DNA of 64,000 bases from Chitinophagaceae bacterium UBA4407 (GCA_002390845.1 DGQT01000106.1:1-64000), one strand, 5' to 3'. Shown: positions 1-8,968, counted from the first letter of the stretch. Translations and numbers: made by a program. Notes: generated by a model from the sequence alone, not told the origin.

Positions 1-39
1 TGAGCTTTTATTGAAGTCACCCAGCAACGGCGGCGTTGC

Positions 40-232
40 GTTATGTTGTGTTACAACTTGTATACAATGCATACCTTCAAAATAGCAAAAGCTCAAAGCA
101 GCGATACCCATCTTCGCAGTGATTTATTGATCCTATTGAAGTCTGGTACTGTTATTCGCTTTAAGTTTCCTACTGGTTGTCAGAAGCCGTATAGAAGAGT
201 AAACTTTTTAAAGAATAACAGGCTTTGAACTT
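40..232 (+). ncRNA. candidate IS110 bridge RNA region
   Basis: This is the non-coding leader between the IS left end and the transposase. In the IS110 group the RNA that pairs with donor and target DNA is transcribed from this place. A 9-base string at 189-197 (GTATAGAAG) is repeated exactly at 1645-1653, just outside the right end, which is where a target-pairing guide would match. No covariance model could be run, so the RNA boundaries and loops are not resolved. Confidence 0.35.
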
Positions 233-253
233 TTGCAATTTAAAAATACTGAT

Positions 254-1639
254 ATGCAAAAGTTAACAAAAAAAGCGGCATTGCCTAACGTAGTGCAAAT
301 GCCATTGGTAAATGCTTATGCGGCAGGCATAGATATAGGAGACACTATACATGCCGTAGCAATTCCCGAAGGACTGGATGATAAACGGGTACAAACATTT
401 GGTACGATGACCTGTGACCTGGAAGCTATAGCAGATTGGCTTATTAAGACAGGGATCACTTCGGTGGCTATGGAAAGTACGGGTGTCTACTGGAAGCCTT
501 TGTTCAGCCTGCTGAATAAAAAAGGATTTGAAGTGTACCTGGTAAATGCCCGCCAGGTTAAAAACGTAACAGGCAGAAAGACCGATGAAGACGATGCGAT
601 GTGGCTGCAAAAATTACATAGCTGTGGTTTATTAAAAAGTGCTTTTTTACCTGATGCAGAGCAGGAGGCATTACGTAGTCTGGTTCGTTACCGCCACTCA
701 TTGGTGGAAGATTGCAGCAGGTTTAAAAACCGGATGCAAAAATCACTGGAGCTGATGAACATAAAATTCCACACACTCTTTGCTGATTTATTTGGTAAGA
801 CAAGCCAATTGTTTATTGAAGCTATTTTAGCAGGCGAAAGAAACCCTGCAGCCTTTTTGCCTTTGGTAGCAAATAATGTAAAAGCAGAAAGTGCTGCTAT
901 TTTAAAATCGCTGGAAGGCAATTGGCGTACAGAACATCTTTTTACATTGCGTCATAGCTATGAGATGGCTAAAGCTTATCAGCAGCATATAGCAGCAACC
1001 GACATAGCCATAGAAACACACTTGCAGCAATATGAAGCCAGTGTAAATGAAAGAGAGCTTAGTGTTGCCCCAATCGCTGACAAACCTTTGGATGAGACAA
1101 AAACTGACAGAAAAAAGAAAAAAAAGCAACAGGGAGCACCTTCATTTAATATCAGGAATTATCTTGAAAAAATATACGGAACTGATGTGCTTGCCATATA
1201 TGGGCTCAATGAAATGAGCGGGTTGGAAATTTTATCGGAAACAGGCACTGATTTAACCAAATGGGAAACAGCAAAGCATTTTGTAAGCTGGTTAAATTTA
1301 TGTCCCAATAATAAAATATCAGGAGGCAAACTGATCAGCAGTAAATTATTAAAGAAAAAGCCCAATACTGCAAGCCAGGCTTTTAGAACTGCAGCCAATG
1401 CAGTACAGAGAAGCAATCACTGGTTAGGAGATTATTTTAGAAGAATGAAAAGTAAAGGAGGCAATAAGTTTGCCTGCGTTGCAACAGCTAATAAAATAGC
1501 TACTATCTTTTACAATATGGTTACCCAAAAGAAAATATTTACTCCGGTTGATTTAGCTATGTACCAGGAAAAGCAAAGAACTGCCAAAATAGCTTTCTAT
1601 GAACGAAAACTCAATGAACTAAAATCCGCCGCTGCTTAG
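254..1639 (+). CDS. IS110-family transposase
   Basis: A DEDD (RuvC-like) transposase that catalyses RNA-guided strand exchange for its insertion sequence. The N-terminal RuvC-like domain shows GIDIG (first Asp about residue 27), MESTGVYW (Glu) and RKTDEDDA (Asp pair). The C-terminal Tnp domain shows LCPNNKISGGK followed by SS, which supplies the catalytic serine region typical of the family. A lysine-rich linker (KKKKK) separates the two. The frame is open from a TTG at 233, but the ATG at 254 is the better start. At 461 residues from that start it is somewhat longer than the family's usual size, through a central insert. The gene looks intact and possibly active. It overlaps the convergent metallopeptidase gene by 21 bases at the 3' end. 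Confidence 0.93.
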   Translation: MQKLTKKAALPNVVQMPLVNAYAAGIDIGDTIHAVAIPEGLDDKRVQTFGTMTCDLEAIADWLIKTGITSVAMESTGVYWKPLFSLLNKKGFEVYLVNARQVKNVTGRKTDEDDAMWLQKLHSCGLLKSAFLPDAEQEALRSLVRYRHSLVEDCSRFKNRMQKSLELMNIKFHTLFADLFGKTSQLFIEAILAGERNPAAFLPLVANNVKAESAAILKSLEGNWRTEHLFTLRHSYEMAKAYQQHIAATDIAIETHLQQYEASVNERELSVAPIADKPLDETKTDRKKKKKQQGAPSFNIRNYLEKIYGTDVLAIYGLNEMSGLEILSETGTDLTKWETAKHFVSWLNLCPNNKISGGKLISSKLLKKKPNTASQAFRTAANAVQRSNHWLGDYFRRMKSKGGNKFACVATANKIATIFYNMVTQKKIFTPVDLAMYQEKQRTAKIAFYERKLNELKSAAA

Positions 1640-2710
1640 GAGTTGTATAGAAGCGAGTCTTATAACCTCATGTATAAACTTCATCTTTTCTTTCACAGCA
1701 GGCGTAATTACAAATGGATAAATATCTCTTAATCCCATACTTCTGTTTAAACTGTTCATAGCAAATGTTAGTGGAAACCACAACTCCATGATGGCTTCAA
1801 AATCTTCTATGTCGTAAGGGTCTTTTTTTATCTCCGCATGTAGTCTTTTTGTTTCAGCAACAAGCGGATGGACACTCATACCAAATGAATAAGCTGTTTC
1901 CAGTGTGTCGATAATGTGCAGGTAATGTGCCCATGTTTCGGCCCAGTCTTCCCAGGGATGCATGGTTGCATAAGCGCTTATATAATTTTGATTCCAGTTT
2001 GTTAGGGGTCCAACACTATAATACTTTTTTAAAGCCTCAGCATAATCAATGGTGTCATCACCGAAAACCTTTCTGAATCCTTCAAGTTTATCTGTGTTAT
2101 CAATTAACCTGTCCCAGTAATAGTGCCCGATCTCATGACGAAAATGCCCCAGCAATGTTCTATACACTTCATCCATTTGCTTGCGGGCCATTTCTCTTTC
2201 AATGTCATCTGCTTCGGCTATGTTAATAGTGATAACCCCATTGTCATGACCAGTAAGAATTTTTTCTTTAGCGTTTGTTGTTTCATCAGCCATAAAATCG
2301 AATACGAGACCTGTTTGTTCATTCTGCAGTTTATTTACCAGTGGCAGTTTCATTTGTAGAAGCTGATACACCAACCGGTGTTTGGCGTTTTCTATTTGCC
2401 GCCAGCGGTCAACAAATTCCGGTTTACTTAAATTAGGAATTGTTCTGTTCAGTTCGCAGGCCTTGCAAAAAGAAGATTTACTTTCTGCAGGAACTACCCA
2501 ATTGCAAACACCATATTGATGATTGCTGCAATATTTATAAAAGATTTTTTTCGATTTTTCAGTAACGCTGTATAGTCCATTATTTTCTACATTCAACGCT
2601 ACAGGTTGCAGCGTTTCTGCTACAAAACCCAATGATGCATTACATCTTACGCAATAAGTATTCTCAAAATAAACAGGATGGCTGCAATTGCTGCATTTAA
2701 ATAGTTTCAT
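1619..2710 (-). CDS. zinc-ribbon putative metallopeptidase (Peptidase_Mx type)
   Basis: A predicted cytoplasmic zinc-dependent peptidase of unknown substrate. The N-terminus carries a zinc ribbon (C6, C9, C20, C23) and a second cysteine set (C61, C69, C82, C85). The catalytic signature HEIGH is at 192-196 and sits in a helix followed by YYWDRL, as in the Peptidase_Mx family. There is no signal peptide. Length 363 is close to the family norm. The last residues (SSGGF) are encoded inside the end of the IS110 element, so the native stop has been replaced; the conserved body appears complete. The upstream gap holds a copy of the intergenic repeat. Confidence 0.85.
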   Translation of the reverse strand: MKLFKCSNCSHPVYFENTYCVRCNASLGFVAETLQPVALNVENNGLYSVTEKSKKIFYKYCSNHQYGVCNWVVPAESKSSFCKACELNRTIPNLSKPEFVDRWRQIENAKHRLVYQLLQMKLPLVNKLQNEQTGLVFDFMADETTNAKEKILTGHDNGVITINIAEADDIEREMARKQMDEVYRTLLGHFRHEIGHYYWDRLIDNTDKLEGFRKVFGDDTIDYAEALKKYYSVGPLTNWNQNYISAYATMHPWEDWAETWAHYLHIIDTLETAYSFGMSVHPLVAETKRLHAEIKKDPYDIEDFEAIMELWFPLTFAMNSLNRSMGLRDIYPFVITPAVKEKMKFIHEVIRLASIQLLSSGGF

Positions 2711-2777
2711 AATTAGCTATAAAGGCAAATGCTTTGCCAGAGAATTTTACAAAAAAATTGAAAACTAAAAGTAGATC

Positions 2778-2893
2778 ATTTTGAGCCGGGCTGAAGTGCT
2801 ATGATTAGGCATTCGTTGCGTCGCACTCTTCATCTGCCGAAGCTTTATTGAGCAAAGCGAAATATAGCACAGGCACGTGTTGTACGTTCACAT
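2778..2893 (+). repeat. intergenic repeat locus 1
   Basis: Starts with TTTTGAGCCGGGCTGAAG, then the core TTGCGTCGCACTC, then a distal module (CGAAGC..TTGAGCAAAGCG). It fills the gap between the metallopeptidase and trmO. Confidence 0.85.
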
Positions 2894-2908
2894 CCTTACG
2901 AAACATCA

Positions 2909-3373
2909 TTAATCCAGCTTCCAGTAATGCTTCATTAAGTCTGCAACCCATGAAGGTTGCATTATTTCACCAACAGGTTGAAATTCTTTAAACACAGGTT
3001 TTATATCTATTACAGGTGTACCATCAATGGCATCAAGATTTTTTACAATGATCTTTCTATCTATGTGTTTAATTAATTCAACAGTGCAAAGACCAATTTG
3101 ATTTGGACGATCTTTTTTTCTTTGTCCGAATATACCCACCAGCGGATATGATTTGTTACCTCTCGGATGACCTGAAAAAACAATCTTATCTTTTTCCACC
3201 TGATCAAAATAATAAATGATCTCAAGGTGAGAGAAATCTGAGATATTGTGCAATGCTTCCGTTGGAATATCATCAGCCAATTCAATTTCAGAAATGATCT
3301 CAGACCAGTTATCATCTATTGGAGTTGCCCGGGAATTTTTTACAGTAGCAATTGGTTGGAGAATAATATTCAT
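2909..3373 (-). CDS. trmO: tRNA (t6A37) N6-methyltransferase TrmO family
   Basis: Predicted to methylate N6-threonylcarbamoyladenosine at tRNA position 37 using S-adenosylmethionine; it belongs to the TrmO/TsaA (UPF0066) family. The start of the beta barrel (LQPIATVKNSR) and the signature FGQRKKDRPNQIGLCTVEL match the family, followed by LDAIDGTPVIDIKP near the C-terminus. The open frame extends ten codons further upstream, but the ATG at 3373 places the conserved PIATVKNS at residues 6-13 as in homologues, so it is chosen. Length is 154 residues. A possible promoter -7 box (TAATTTTG) lies on this strand at 3435-3442. Confidence 0.85.
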   Translation of the reverse strand: MNIILQPIATVKNSRATPIDDNWSEIISEIELADDIPTEALHNISDFSHLEIIYYFDQVEKDKIVFSGHPRGNKSYPLVGIFGQRKKDRPNQIGLCTVELIKHIDRKIIVKNLDAIDGTPVIDIKPVFKEFQPVGEIMQPSWVADLMKHYWKLD

Positions 3374-3434
3374 AAACAGTATAATTATATAATTCAAAAG
3401 CATCCTGTAAGCATCTAAAAGTTACTGGCTCAAT

Positions 3435-3442
3435 CAAAATTA
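3435..3442 (-). promoter_or_regulatory. possible -7 box for trmO
   Basis: TAATTTTG on the minus strand fits the Bacteroidota TAnnTTTG consensus, about 62 bases upstream of the chosen trmO start. No convincing -33 TTG partner was found. Confidence 0.3.
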
Positions 3443-3644
3443 CAATTAGTTTTGTGTAGCGAAATGCTACTGCCTGCCTGCATAAAATTCCGGCAGGTAA
3501 ACCTGCAGTATAAATTATTAAACCCAACCAGCTGCTCAAAATTTATAATGTTTTATAAAAAGGTAGCAAGTTTTATAATTGCATTTTATCTTTATAGCGC
3601 TTTCAATAAACGTGTTTCAGCAAAAAATCACAAAACAACTAACG

Positions 3645-4571
3645 ATGAACAAAAAATTTTTACTATTACTGCTAATATTATCTGTCACATTTTATATCCA
3701 GGCGCAACAGGTAACCTTAACAAGCGAACAGATAAAAGCATTAACCCCCGAATGGCAGGGAGAACGTTTCGCTGATGGAAGACCTAAAGTTTCTGACCAG
3801 CTTCTGGAGCGCCTGAAAAATGTAGCTCTCGAAGAAGCATGGGGCATACTGCGGAATAAAGGATATCAAAACCAGTTTGAAGGCGAATGGATGATCTTAA
3901 ATCCCGATAGCGTAATGACAGGCCGTGTAGTAACTGCACAATACATGCCGTTACGCCCCGATATGGATAAAATTCTCCGCGAAAAAGGAAAGACTGAAGG
4001 CCGCATTGGCAACACCAATTCATGGCCGATTGACGTGTTGAAAAATGGCGACATTTATGTTGCAGACAGTTATGGAAAAATTATTGACGGCACACTCATC
4101 GGCGATAATCTTGGCAACTCTATTTATGCGCATTCAAAGCGAGGTGTGATCTTTTATGGTTCTGTTCGCGACATGGAAGGCCTTGCCGAAATAAATGGTT
4201 TCAATGCATGGGTAAAAGGATACGACCCTTCATACATCCAGCAAATGATGCTTACCGGGATTAACGTTCCTATTCGCATTGGAAGGGCAACTGTGCTACC
4301 CGGCGATGTTGTACTGGCAAAAAAAGGAGGCGTAGTTTTTATACCTGCACAGGAAGTGGCACAATTGGTTATTAATGCTGAATTTATTATGCTAAGAGAT
4401 GATTTTGGCCATCAGCGTTTACGCGAAGGAAAATATACGCCGGGCCAGATCGATGCGCAATGGAGTGAAGAAATAAAAAAAGATTTCCTGAAATGGATTG
4501 ATGAAAATCCATCCAAAGTTCCCATGACAAAAGAAGAACTCGATAAGTTTTTAAAAGACAGAACCTGGTAA
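3645..4571 (+). CDS. secreted RraA-like protein (HMG/CHA aldolase family fold)
   Basis: A RraA-family protein. Enzymatic members are divalent-metal 2-keto-acid aldolases or oxaloacetate decarboxylases; other members bind RNase E. The motif GDNLG (153-157) followed by GVIFYGSVRDMEG carries the Arg175-Asp176 pair used for substrate and metal binding. A signal peptide (residues 1-20, ending YIQA) predicts export, which rules out an RNase E role and favours an enzyme. A C-terminal extension of about 80 residues follows the core. The frame extends upstream to 3579, but the ATG at 3645 starts a proper leader. Length 308. The exported island at 41.6-58.7 kb could produce a 2-keto acid for it; that link is inferred. 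Confidence 0.82.
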   Translation: MNKKFLLLLLILSVTFYIQAQQVTLTSEQIKALTPEWQGERFADGRPKVSDQLLERLKNVALEEAWGILRNKGYQNQFEGEWMILNPDSVMTGRVVTAQYMPLRPDMDKILREKGKTEGRIGNTNSWPIDVLKNGDIYVADSYGKIIDGTLIGDNLGNSIYAHSKRGVIFYGSVRDMEGLAEINGFNAWVKGYDPSYIQQMMLTGINVPIRIGRATVLPGDVVLAKKGGVVFIPAQEVAQLVINAEFIMLRDDFGHQRLREGKYTPGQIDAQWSEEIKKDFLKWIDENPSKVPMTKEELDKFLKDRTW

Positions 4572-4604
4572 CATAATTTGAAAATGAAGATTGTGTACCC
4601 GGCC

Positions 4605-4685
4605 TTATTACTATTATTTGGCTTTTGTTGCGTCGCACACTTGTGCTGTTGGATCATGAAGCAGCAAAACCCAGCTTCATGATTC
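4605..4685 (+). repeat. intergenic repeat locus 2
   Basis: Core TTGTTGCGTCGCACACTTGTGCTG. The GAGCCGGGC terminus is degenerate. The rest of the gap 4572-4872 shows no gene. Confidence 0.7.
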
Positions 4686-4872
4686 AACAGTAAGTAGAAG
4701 TAAAAACTTTTCTACATTTTACATCAGTTCTTGCATAAGACCCTTCATCCCGTTCGGTTCCGGCAAAGCCGGATCCATAATTCTTAAATACAAAACTCTT
4801 GAAATTTATACTTGCATATTCAGCTTACCGATGAGAACACCGGTAATAAGTTAACTTTACAAAAAGCTGTAT

Positions 4873-5451
4873 ATGCAATTCGAATTTGACAAACTGCTTA
4901 CCGTAACTTTTACACTCTTTGCTGTAATTGATATACTGGGTTCCATTCCTTTACTGGTTTCGCTGAAAGAAAAAATGGGTGGCATACGGTCAATTCAGGC
5001 TACACTTATTTCGGGCGCACTGATGATTGTATTCCTGCTGATCGGCAAACAGTTTTTAGCAATCATGAGCCTTGATATACATTCGTTCGCCGTGGGCGGC
5101 TCTATTGTAATGTTCCTGCTTGGTTTGGAAATGGTATTGGGGCTTGAAATATTTAAAGGAGATACCGACATGCGCTCCGGAACCATTGTGCCTATTGCGT
5201 TTCCCATCATTGCAGGCAGCGGTACACTTACAACCATCATGTCGTTGAAAGCAAATTACGATCAGCTTTATATATTGATTGGCATTGTGATCAATCTTGT
5301 TTTTGTTTACATTGTATTGCACTCTTTAAAGTGGATCGAAAGGGCGTTGGGTCCGGCCGGGTTGCTCGCAATAAGAAAATTTTTTGGCGTTATTTTACTC
5401 GCCATTGCAGTGAAAATTTTCAGTAGTAATATTGGCTCTTTTGGAAAATAG
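4873..5451 (+). CDS. MarC family integral membrane protein
   Basis: A MarC-family inner-membrane protein of unknown substrate. Six hydrophobic segments are evident (about 8-28, 42-62, 67-90, 108-125, 130-150, 163-185). The family's FAVIDILGSIPL motif is at the N-terminus and the PIAFPIIAGSGTLTT motif near residue 105. Length 192 fits the family (about 200). MarC was once linked to multiple antibiotic resistance, a role that has not held up, so no drug-resistance function is assigned. It is a single-gene unit with intergenic repeats on both sides. Confidence 0.88.
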   Translation: MQFEFDKLLTVTFTLFAVIDILGSIPLLVSLKEKMGGIRSIQATLISGALMIVFLLIGKQFLAIMSLDIHSFAVGGSIVMFLLGLEMVLGLEIFKGDTDMRSGTIVPIAFPIIAGSGTLTTIMSLKANYDQLYILIGIVINLVFVYIVLHSLKWIERALGPAGLLAIRKFFGVILLAIAVKIFSSNIGSFGK

Positions 5452-5504
5452 TTGATGCTATTCAGTAAGGTTGGTTCATAATGTTCAATTAAAAACAAAA
5501 CGGT

Positions 5505-5562
5505 GAAGGGTGCGACGCAACAAAAGCATCATAGTAGAAATACAGCCCGGCTCACAAAAAAA
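5505..5562 (-). repeat. intergenic repeat locus 3
   Basis: Reverse-orientation copy: GGTGCGACGCAACAAAAGC through GCCCGGCTCA, then an A-run. Confidence 0.85.
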
Positions 5563-5584
5563 CATTACATATTTTATAAAGTGT

Positions 5585-5815
5585 TTATGATGCGACTTCA
5601 TCCTGCATTACCAACTTTTCTCTTTGCCACCAGCGAAATCCTAAATAGCCTGCAATACCAAGCGGTGTAAACATCAGGTAAAGAATACCGGAGTTCATTC
5701 CCTTTGCAGGTTTTTCCCCCAACTGTGAAGCGGTTTTGGTACAAATAGAACATTGTGCGAATACAGAAGATAAACACAGGAAAGCGAACAGCATAATCAA
5801 TAACCTCTTTTTCAT
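5585..5815 (-). CDS. small exported membrane protein, conserved in Bacteroidota
   Basis: A 76-residue protein of unknown function. A signal peptide (1-20, SSVFA) is followed by a CSICTKTA motif with two cysteines, a conserved-looking stretch (QLGEKPAKGMNSGILYLM) and one transmembrane helix (about 43-62) ending in RWWQREK. The two-cysteine motif just after the cleavage site could bind metal or form a disulfide. It is divergent from the aminotransferase-like gene at 5894. A promoter -7 box (TATCTTTG, minus strand) lies 18 bases upstream of its start. Confidence 0.7.
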   Translation of the reverse strand: MKKRLLIMLFAFLCLSSVFAQCSICTKTASQLGEKPAKGMNSGILYLMFTPLGIAGYLGFRWWQREKLVMQDEVAS

Positions 5816-5832
5816 CGAATCTTATTTCGGTG

Positions 5833-5840
5833 CAAAGATA
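5833..5840 (-). promoter_or_regulatory. -7 promoter box, TAnnTTTG type
   Basis: TATCTTTG on the minus strand, with a TTTTTTG string 15 bases further upstream as a possible -33 element (short spacing). It would give a 5' leader of roughly 13 nt for the 76-residue membrane protein. Confidence 0.45.
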
Positions 5841-5893
5841 TAACCGCAAAAGCACCAAAAAAGTTTTTACCTTCCTGTATTAAAATTTTAACG

Positions 5894-7189
5894 ATGAATA
5901 ACCGCAGAAAATTTTTACAACAACTTGCGTTAACAGCCGGCGCATTTTCGGCAAGCAGTTTATTTAACCAGTTGCATGCGGAAAGTTTTGATGAAGCAAA
6001 TAGCAAAATAGCAGGCTTTTCAGCCGATGCTGTTGCAGGTGATGAAGATTACTGGAGTGTTATTCAGCAGGCCTTTACAGTAAGCCCTAATATCATTAAC
6101 CTGAACAACGGCGGTGTAAGTCCATCGCCACGCGTAGTGCAGGAAGCTGTAGAACGGTATAACAAGTTAAGCAATGAAGGGCCTTCGTATTTTATGTGGC
6201 GCATCCTGGATATGGGCCGCGAACCACTGCGTCAAAAACTTGCTTTGCTTGCAGGTTGCGATGCAGAAGAAATTGCCATTAACCGTAACGCAACAGAATC
6301 GCTGAATACGGTAATCTTCGGCCTTGACCTTAAACCAGGCGATGAAGTAATTGGTACAAAACTCGATTATCCCAACATGATCAACGCCTGGAAACAACGT
6401 GCTATGCGGGATGGCATTCAGTACACGCAGATCAGTTTTAATTTCCCCGGCGAAAACGATGATGAAATTGTAGAAGCTTATGCAAAAGCCATTACACCCA
6501 AAACAAAAATTATTCATGTTACCCACGTAATTAATTGGGTGGGACAAATAATGCCGGTTCAAAAAATTGCCCGCATGGCGCATGCAAAAGGTATTGAAGT
6601 TATCTGCGACAGCGCCCACGCTTTTGGGCTGATCGATTTTAAAATCCCCGATCTGGAATGCGATTACTGGGGCACCAGCCTTCACAAATTTTTAAGTGCG
6701 CCCATCGGCAGTGGAATGATGTGGATTAAAAAAGATAAGATAGAAAAAATATGGCCGTTGGTATGTAACGATAAACCGCATGGTACCGACATAAGAAAGT
6801 TTGAAACCCTTGGTACACGAAGCTTTCCCATTGAGCAGGGCATTGGCGAAGCGGTTAATTTTCAAAATGCCATTGGCAATAAAAGAAAGCAGGAACGTAT
6901 TCATTACTTAAAAAAATACTGGGCCGAAAAGGTGAAAGATGTACCCGGTGTAAAGCTCTCCACTTCGCTTAATCCAAAATATTCCTGCGCTATTTGCGGT
7001 GTAAGTATTGATGGCGTTGCCCCCGTAGATCTAAGCAACCAGTTGTTTGATAAATATAAGATTCATACAGTAGGCATTGTGTGGGAAAATGTAAGTTGTG
7101 TGCGTGTAACGCCGCATGTGTACACCACATTGCCCGATCTTGATATGCTGGTAAAAGCCATTACAGAAATTGCGGGGCAAAAGAAATAA
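5894..7189 (+). CDS. exported aminotransferase class V-fold PLP enzyme
   Basis: A fold-type I PLP enzyme of the class V group, closest in motifs to isopenicillin-N epimerase/cysteine desulfurase-like proteins. The cofactor aspartate is in ICDSAHAFG (D239, H242), and the Schiff-base lysine is K265 in GTSLHKFLSAP. The N-terminus NNRRKFLQQLALTAG resembles a twin-arginine leader, so the enzyme is probably exported already folded with its cofactor. Length 431 is typical. The substrate is unknown. It stands alone here, but the same combination (Tat-like leader plus PLP enzyme) recurs three times in the 42-54 kb island. Confidence 0.86.
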   Translation: MNNRRKFLQQLALTAGAFSASSLFNQLHAESFDEANSKIAGFSADAVAGDEDYWSVIQQAFTVSPNIINLNNGGVSPSPRVVQEAVERYNKLSNEGPSYFMWRILDMGREPLRQKLALLAGCDAEEIAINRNATESLNTVIFGLDLKPGDEVIGTKLDYPNMINAWKQRAMRDGIQYTQISFNFPGENDDEIVEAYAKAITPKTKIIHVTHVINWVGQIMPVQKIARMAHAKGIEVICDSAHAFGLIDFKIPDLECDYWGTSLHKFLSAPIGSGMMWIKKDKIEKIWPLVCNDKPHGTDIRKFETLGTRSFPIEQGIGEAVNFQNAIGNKRKQERIHYLKKYWAEKVKDVPGVKLSTSLNPKYSCAICGVSIDGVAPVDLSNQLFDKYKIHTVGIVWENVSCVRVTPHVYTTLPDLDMLVKAITEIAGQKK

Positions 7190-7197
7190 TAAATGCA

Positions 7198-7372
7198 TTT
7201 TTTTGAGCCGGGCAGAAGTAATTCTATGATGCTTCTCTTGCCACGCTCGTTTCACAGTTCCTTTTTCATGGCATCAATGCGTGGCAGTTTACCCCGACGA
7301 GCGAAGCGGAACTCGGGGCCGCACTCTTGTACGTACCGAATATGTTTGTGCTTTTATCGAAGCGTAGCCCTG
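7198..7372 (+). repeat. intergenic repeat locus 4, long variant
   Basis: TTTTTTTGAGCCGGGCAGAAG, then the variant module TTGCCACGCTCGTTTCACAG, then CGCACTCTTGTACGTACC and a CGAAGCGTAG tail. It occupies nearly all of the gap. Confidence 0.85.
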
Positions 7373-7406
7373 TTTCTAAAATTGTTACCTTAGTAAAAAT
7401 TCAATT

Positions 7407-8954
7407 ATGAAACCCTTATTTTACCTGCTTGGCCTTGCAGCAACCTTTGCTGCCGTTGAATGTAAAGCCCAAAATAAAAACGCCATTTGTAGCTGGAAAA
7501 ATACTTACACCGATTTTCGGTTACCCAAAAATGCAGGTCAGAATTTTGAAAAAGTAATAAGCCCCTTACCGCCGGTTACTGATAATGGTGCCGTGTACAC
7601 ACTGCCGGTAATCGTGCATGTAATTCATACCGGAACACCCGTTGGTTCGCCCGACAATCCTTCAACCACCAAGATCAATGCCATGATCAAAAACCTGAAC
7701 AGTGCTTTTCGCAAAAAGGGTGCAATGTTTGGCGGAGCGGTTATGAACATACAGTTTAAACTTGCCACAAAATCCCCGGGCTGCGCTGCAACAACAGGCA
7801 TGGAACGCATTAATGGAAGCGGCATTACCAATTATACTTCGGGTGGTATAACAAATATTAATTATCCCGGCAGCGCCGATGAAGTAGCAGTTAAAGGTCT
7901 TAGCCGCTGGCCCAATACAGATTACATCAATATCTGGATCGTAAATAAGATCAATGGCAGCGCAACAAATCCCGGGGGCTATGCCTACTTTCCGGAGTAT
8001 AATTCTGCACTTACTGACGGCCTTGTACTGCAGGCAAGCGTAGTTGACAGCACCAATAAAACAATCGTTCACGAAATGGGGCATTTCTTTTCGCTCTACC
8101 ACACGTTCTATGATGATGCTTATGAAACCACCTGTGCAACCAACTCCGATTGCGCAAACCAGGGCGATAAAGTTTGCGATACTGAAGTGGAATTGAATGT
8201 GCCTTGTGGTACTTCAACAAATAGCTGCAACAGCAACAATGCATTCATTATTGCGGATGCAGCAAAACACTACACAGTGCTGAACAATTTTATGGGTTAT
8301 ACCACTTGCCAGTGGATGTTTACTGAAGGGCAAAAAACAAGAGCACGTGCGGCATTGTTCAACTTTCGTTATGGATTAATTACTTCCGGTGGTTTAAGTG
8401 GCGCTGCTACTGTTCCTGCGCCTGCATGCGTGCCAACAGTGGCTAACGGGTTATCGCCTTACTATGGCGTGCAAAAAGTTGAGTTTAATACATTGAGTGT
8501 TTATTCGAACAGCAGTTTGGGCGATAGCGGTAATTACGTTGACCGGACCTGCAATCAAACTACCACGGTAATGCAGGGGAAATCTTACGCATTAACCGTA
8601 ACCGGAAGTTATGGTAACCCGCATCGGTTTAAAGTATTCATCGATTATAATAATGATGGTGATTTTGCCGATGTCAATGAAACAATCGCCACTGCTTACA
8701 TTGATACGCTGAAAAAAAATATTCTTATTCCTGCCACGGGTGTATTAACCGGTATCCCATTGCGGATGCGGGTTGTAGCCGATAACCCAACCTTACCTGC
8801 GCCAACTGCCTGTACCTTAAACGGAACAGTTGCGGCAGGTGCAGGCCAGGCAGAAGATTACAGTATTATTATAATGCCGGCCCAGGCAATGGCAGCAACA
8901 AGGAACAGTAAAACCATAAAAGCAAAACCTGCTGTAATTAATGCTGTTGAATAA
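7407..8954 (+). CDS. secreted M43 (cytophagalysin-type) metalloprotease with GEVED domain
   Basis: A secreted zinc endopeptidase of MEROPS family M43. A signal peptide (1-21) is followed by a pro-region and the catalytic domain. The extended zinc motif is H222-E-M-G-H226 with the third ligand H232 (YHTF), and a downstream Met-turn candidate lies in NNFMGYTTC. Paired cysteines surround the active site. The C-terminal domain contains FIDYNNDGDF and AEDYSI, the GEVED pattern of Bacteroidota secreted proteins. There is no recognisable type IX sorting domain at the end, so its secretion route is unclear. Length 515. Likely role: extracellular protein degradation. Confidence 0.87.
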   Translation: MKPLFYLLGLAATFAAVECKAQNKNAICSWKNTYTDFRLPKNAGQNFEKVISPLPPVTDNGAVYTLPVIVHVIHTGTPVGSPDNPSTTKINAMIKNLNSAFRKKGAMFGGAVMNIQFKLATKSPGCAATTGMERINGSGITNYTSGGITNINYPGSADEVAVKGLSRWPNTDYINIWIVNKINGSATNPGGYAYFPEYNSALTDGLVLQASVVDSTNKTIVHEMGHFFSLYHTFYDDAYETTCATNSDCANQGDKVCDTEVELNVPCGTSTNSCNSNNAFIIADAAKHYTVLNNFMGYTTCQWMFTEGQKTRARAALFNFRYGLITSGGLSGAATVPAPACVPTVANGLSPYYGVQKVEFNTLSVYSNSSLGDSGNYVDRTCNQTTTVMQGKSYALTVTGSYGNPHRFKVFIDYNNDGDFADVNETIATAYIDTLKKNILIPATGVLTGIPLRMRVVADNPTLPAPTACTLNGTVAAGAGQAEDYSIIIMPAQAMAATRNSKTIKAKPAVINAVE

Positions 8955-8968
8955 ATAAATTGAATGCA

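Larger units (their letters stand above)
17..1640 (+). mobile_element. IS110-family insertion element (approximate ends)
   Basis: The element holds one DEDD transposase gene preceded by about 235 bases of non-coding DNA. This is the layout of the IS110 group, whose guide (bridge) RNA is encoded upstream of the transposase. A small hairpin (gcaac/gttgc) lies at 24-39, and its sequence GCAACGGCGG reappears inverted with one mismatch at 1627-1636 at the other end. The flank at 1-16 resembles the dispersed intergenic repeat. Joining that flank to the sequence right of about 1640 would give the neighbouring metallopeptidase gene a stop one codon after its LL. Both ends are inferred because the window starts at base 1. 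Confidence 0.6.

Noticed and set aside
43..228. 61-codon open frame upstream of the transposase
   Set aside because: It lies in the expected bridge-RNA leader, has no family resemblance and no ribosome site.
1619..1640. Overlap of transposase and metallopeptidase ends as a designed gene overlap
   Set aside because: Better explained by IS insertion next to the gene end, since the last residues of the peptidase are encoded by IS sequence.
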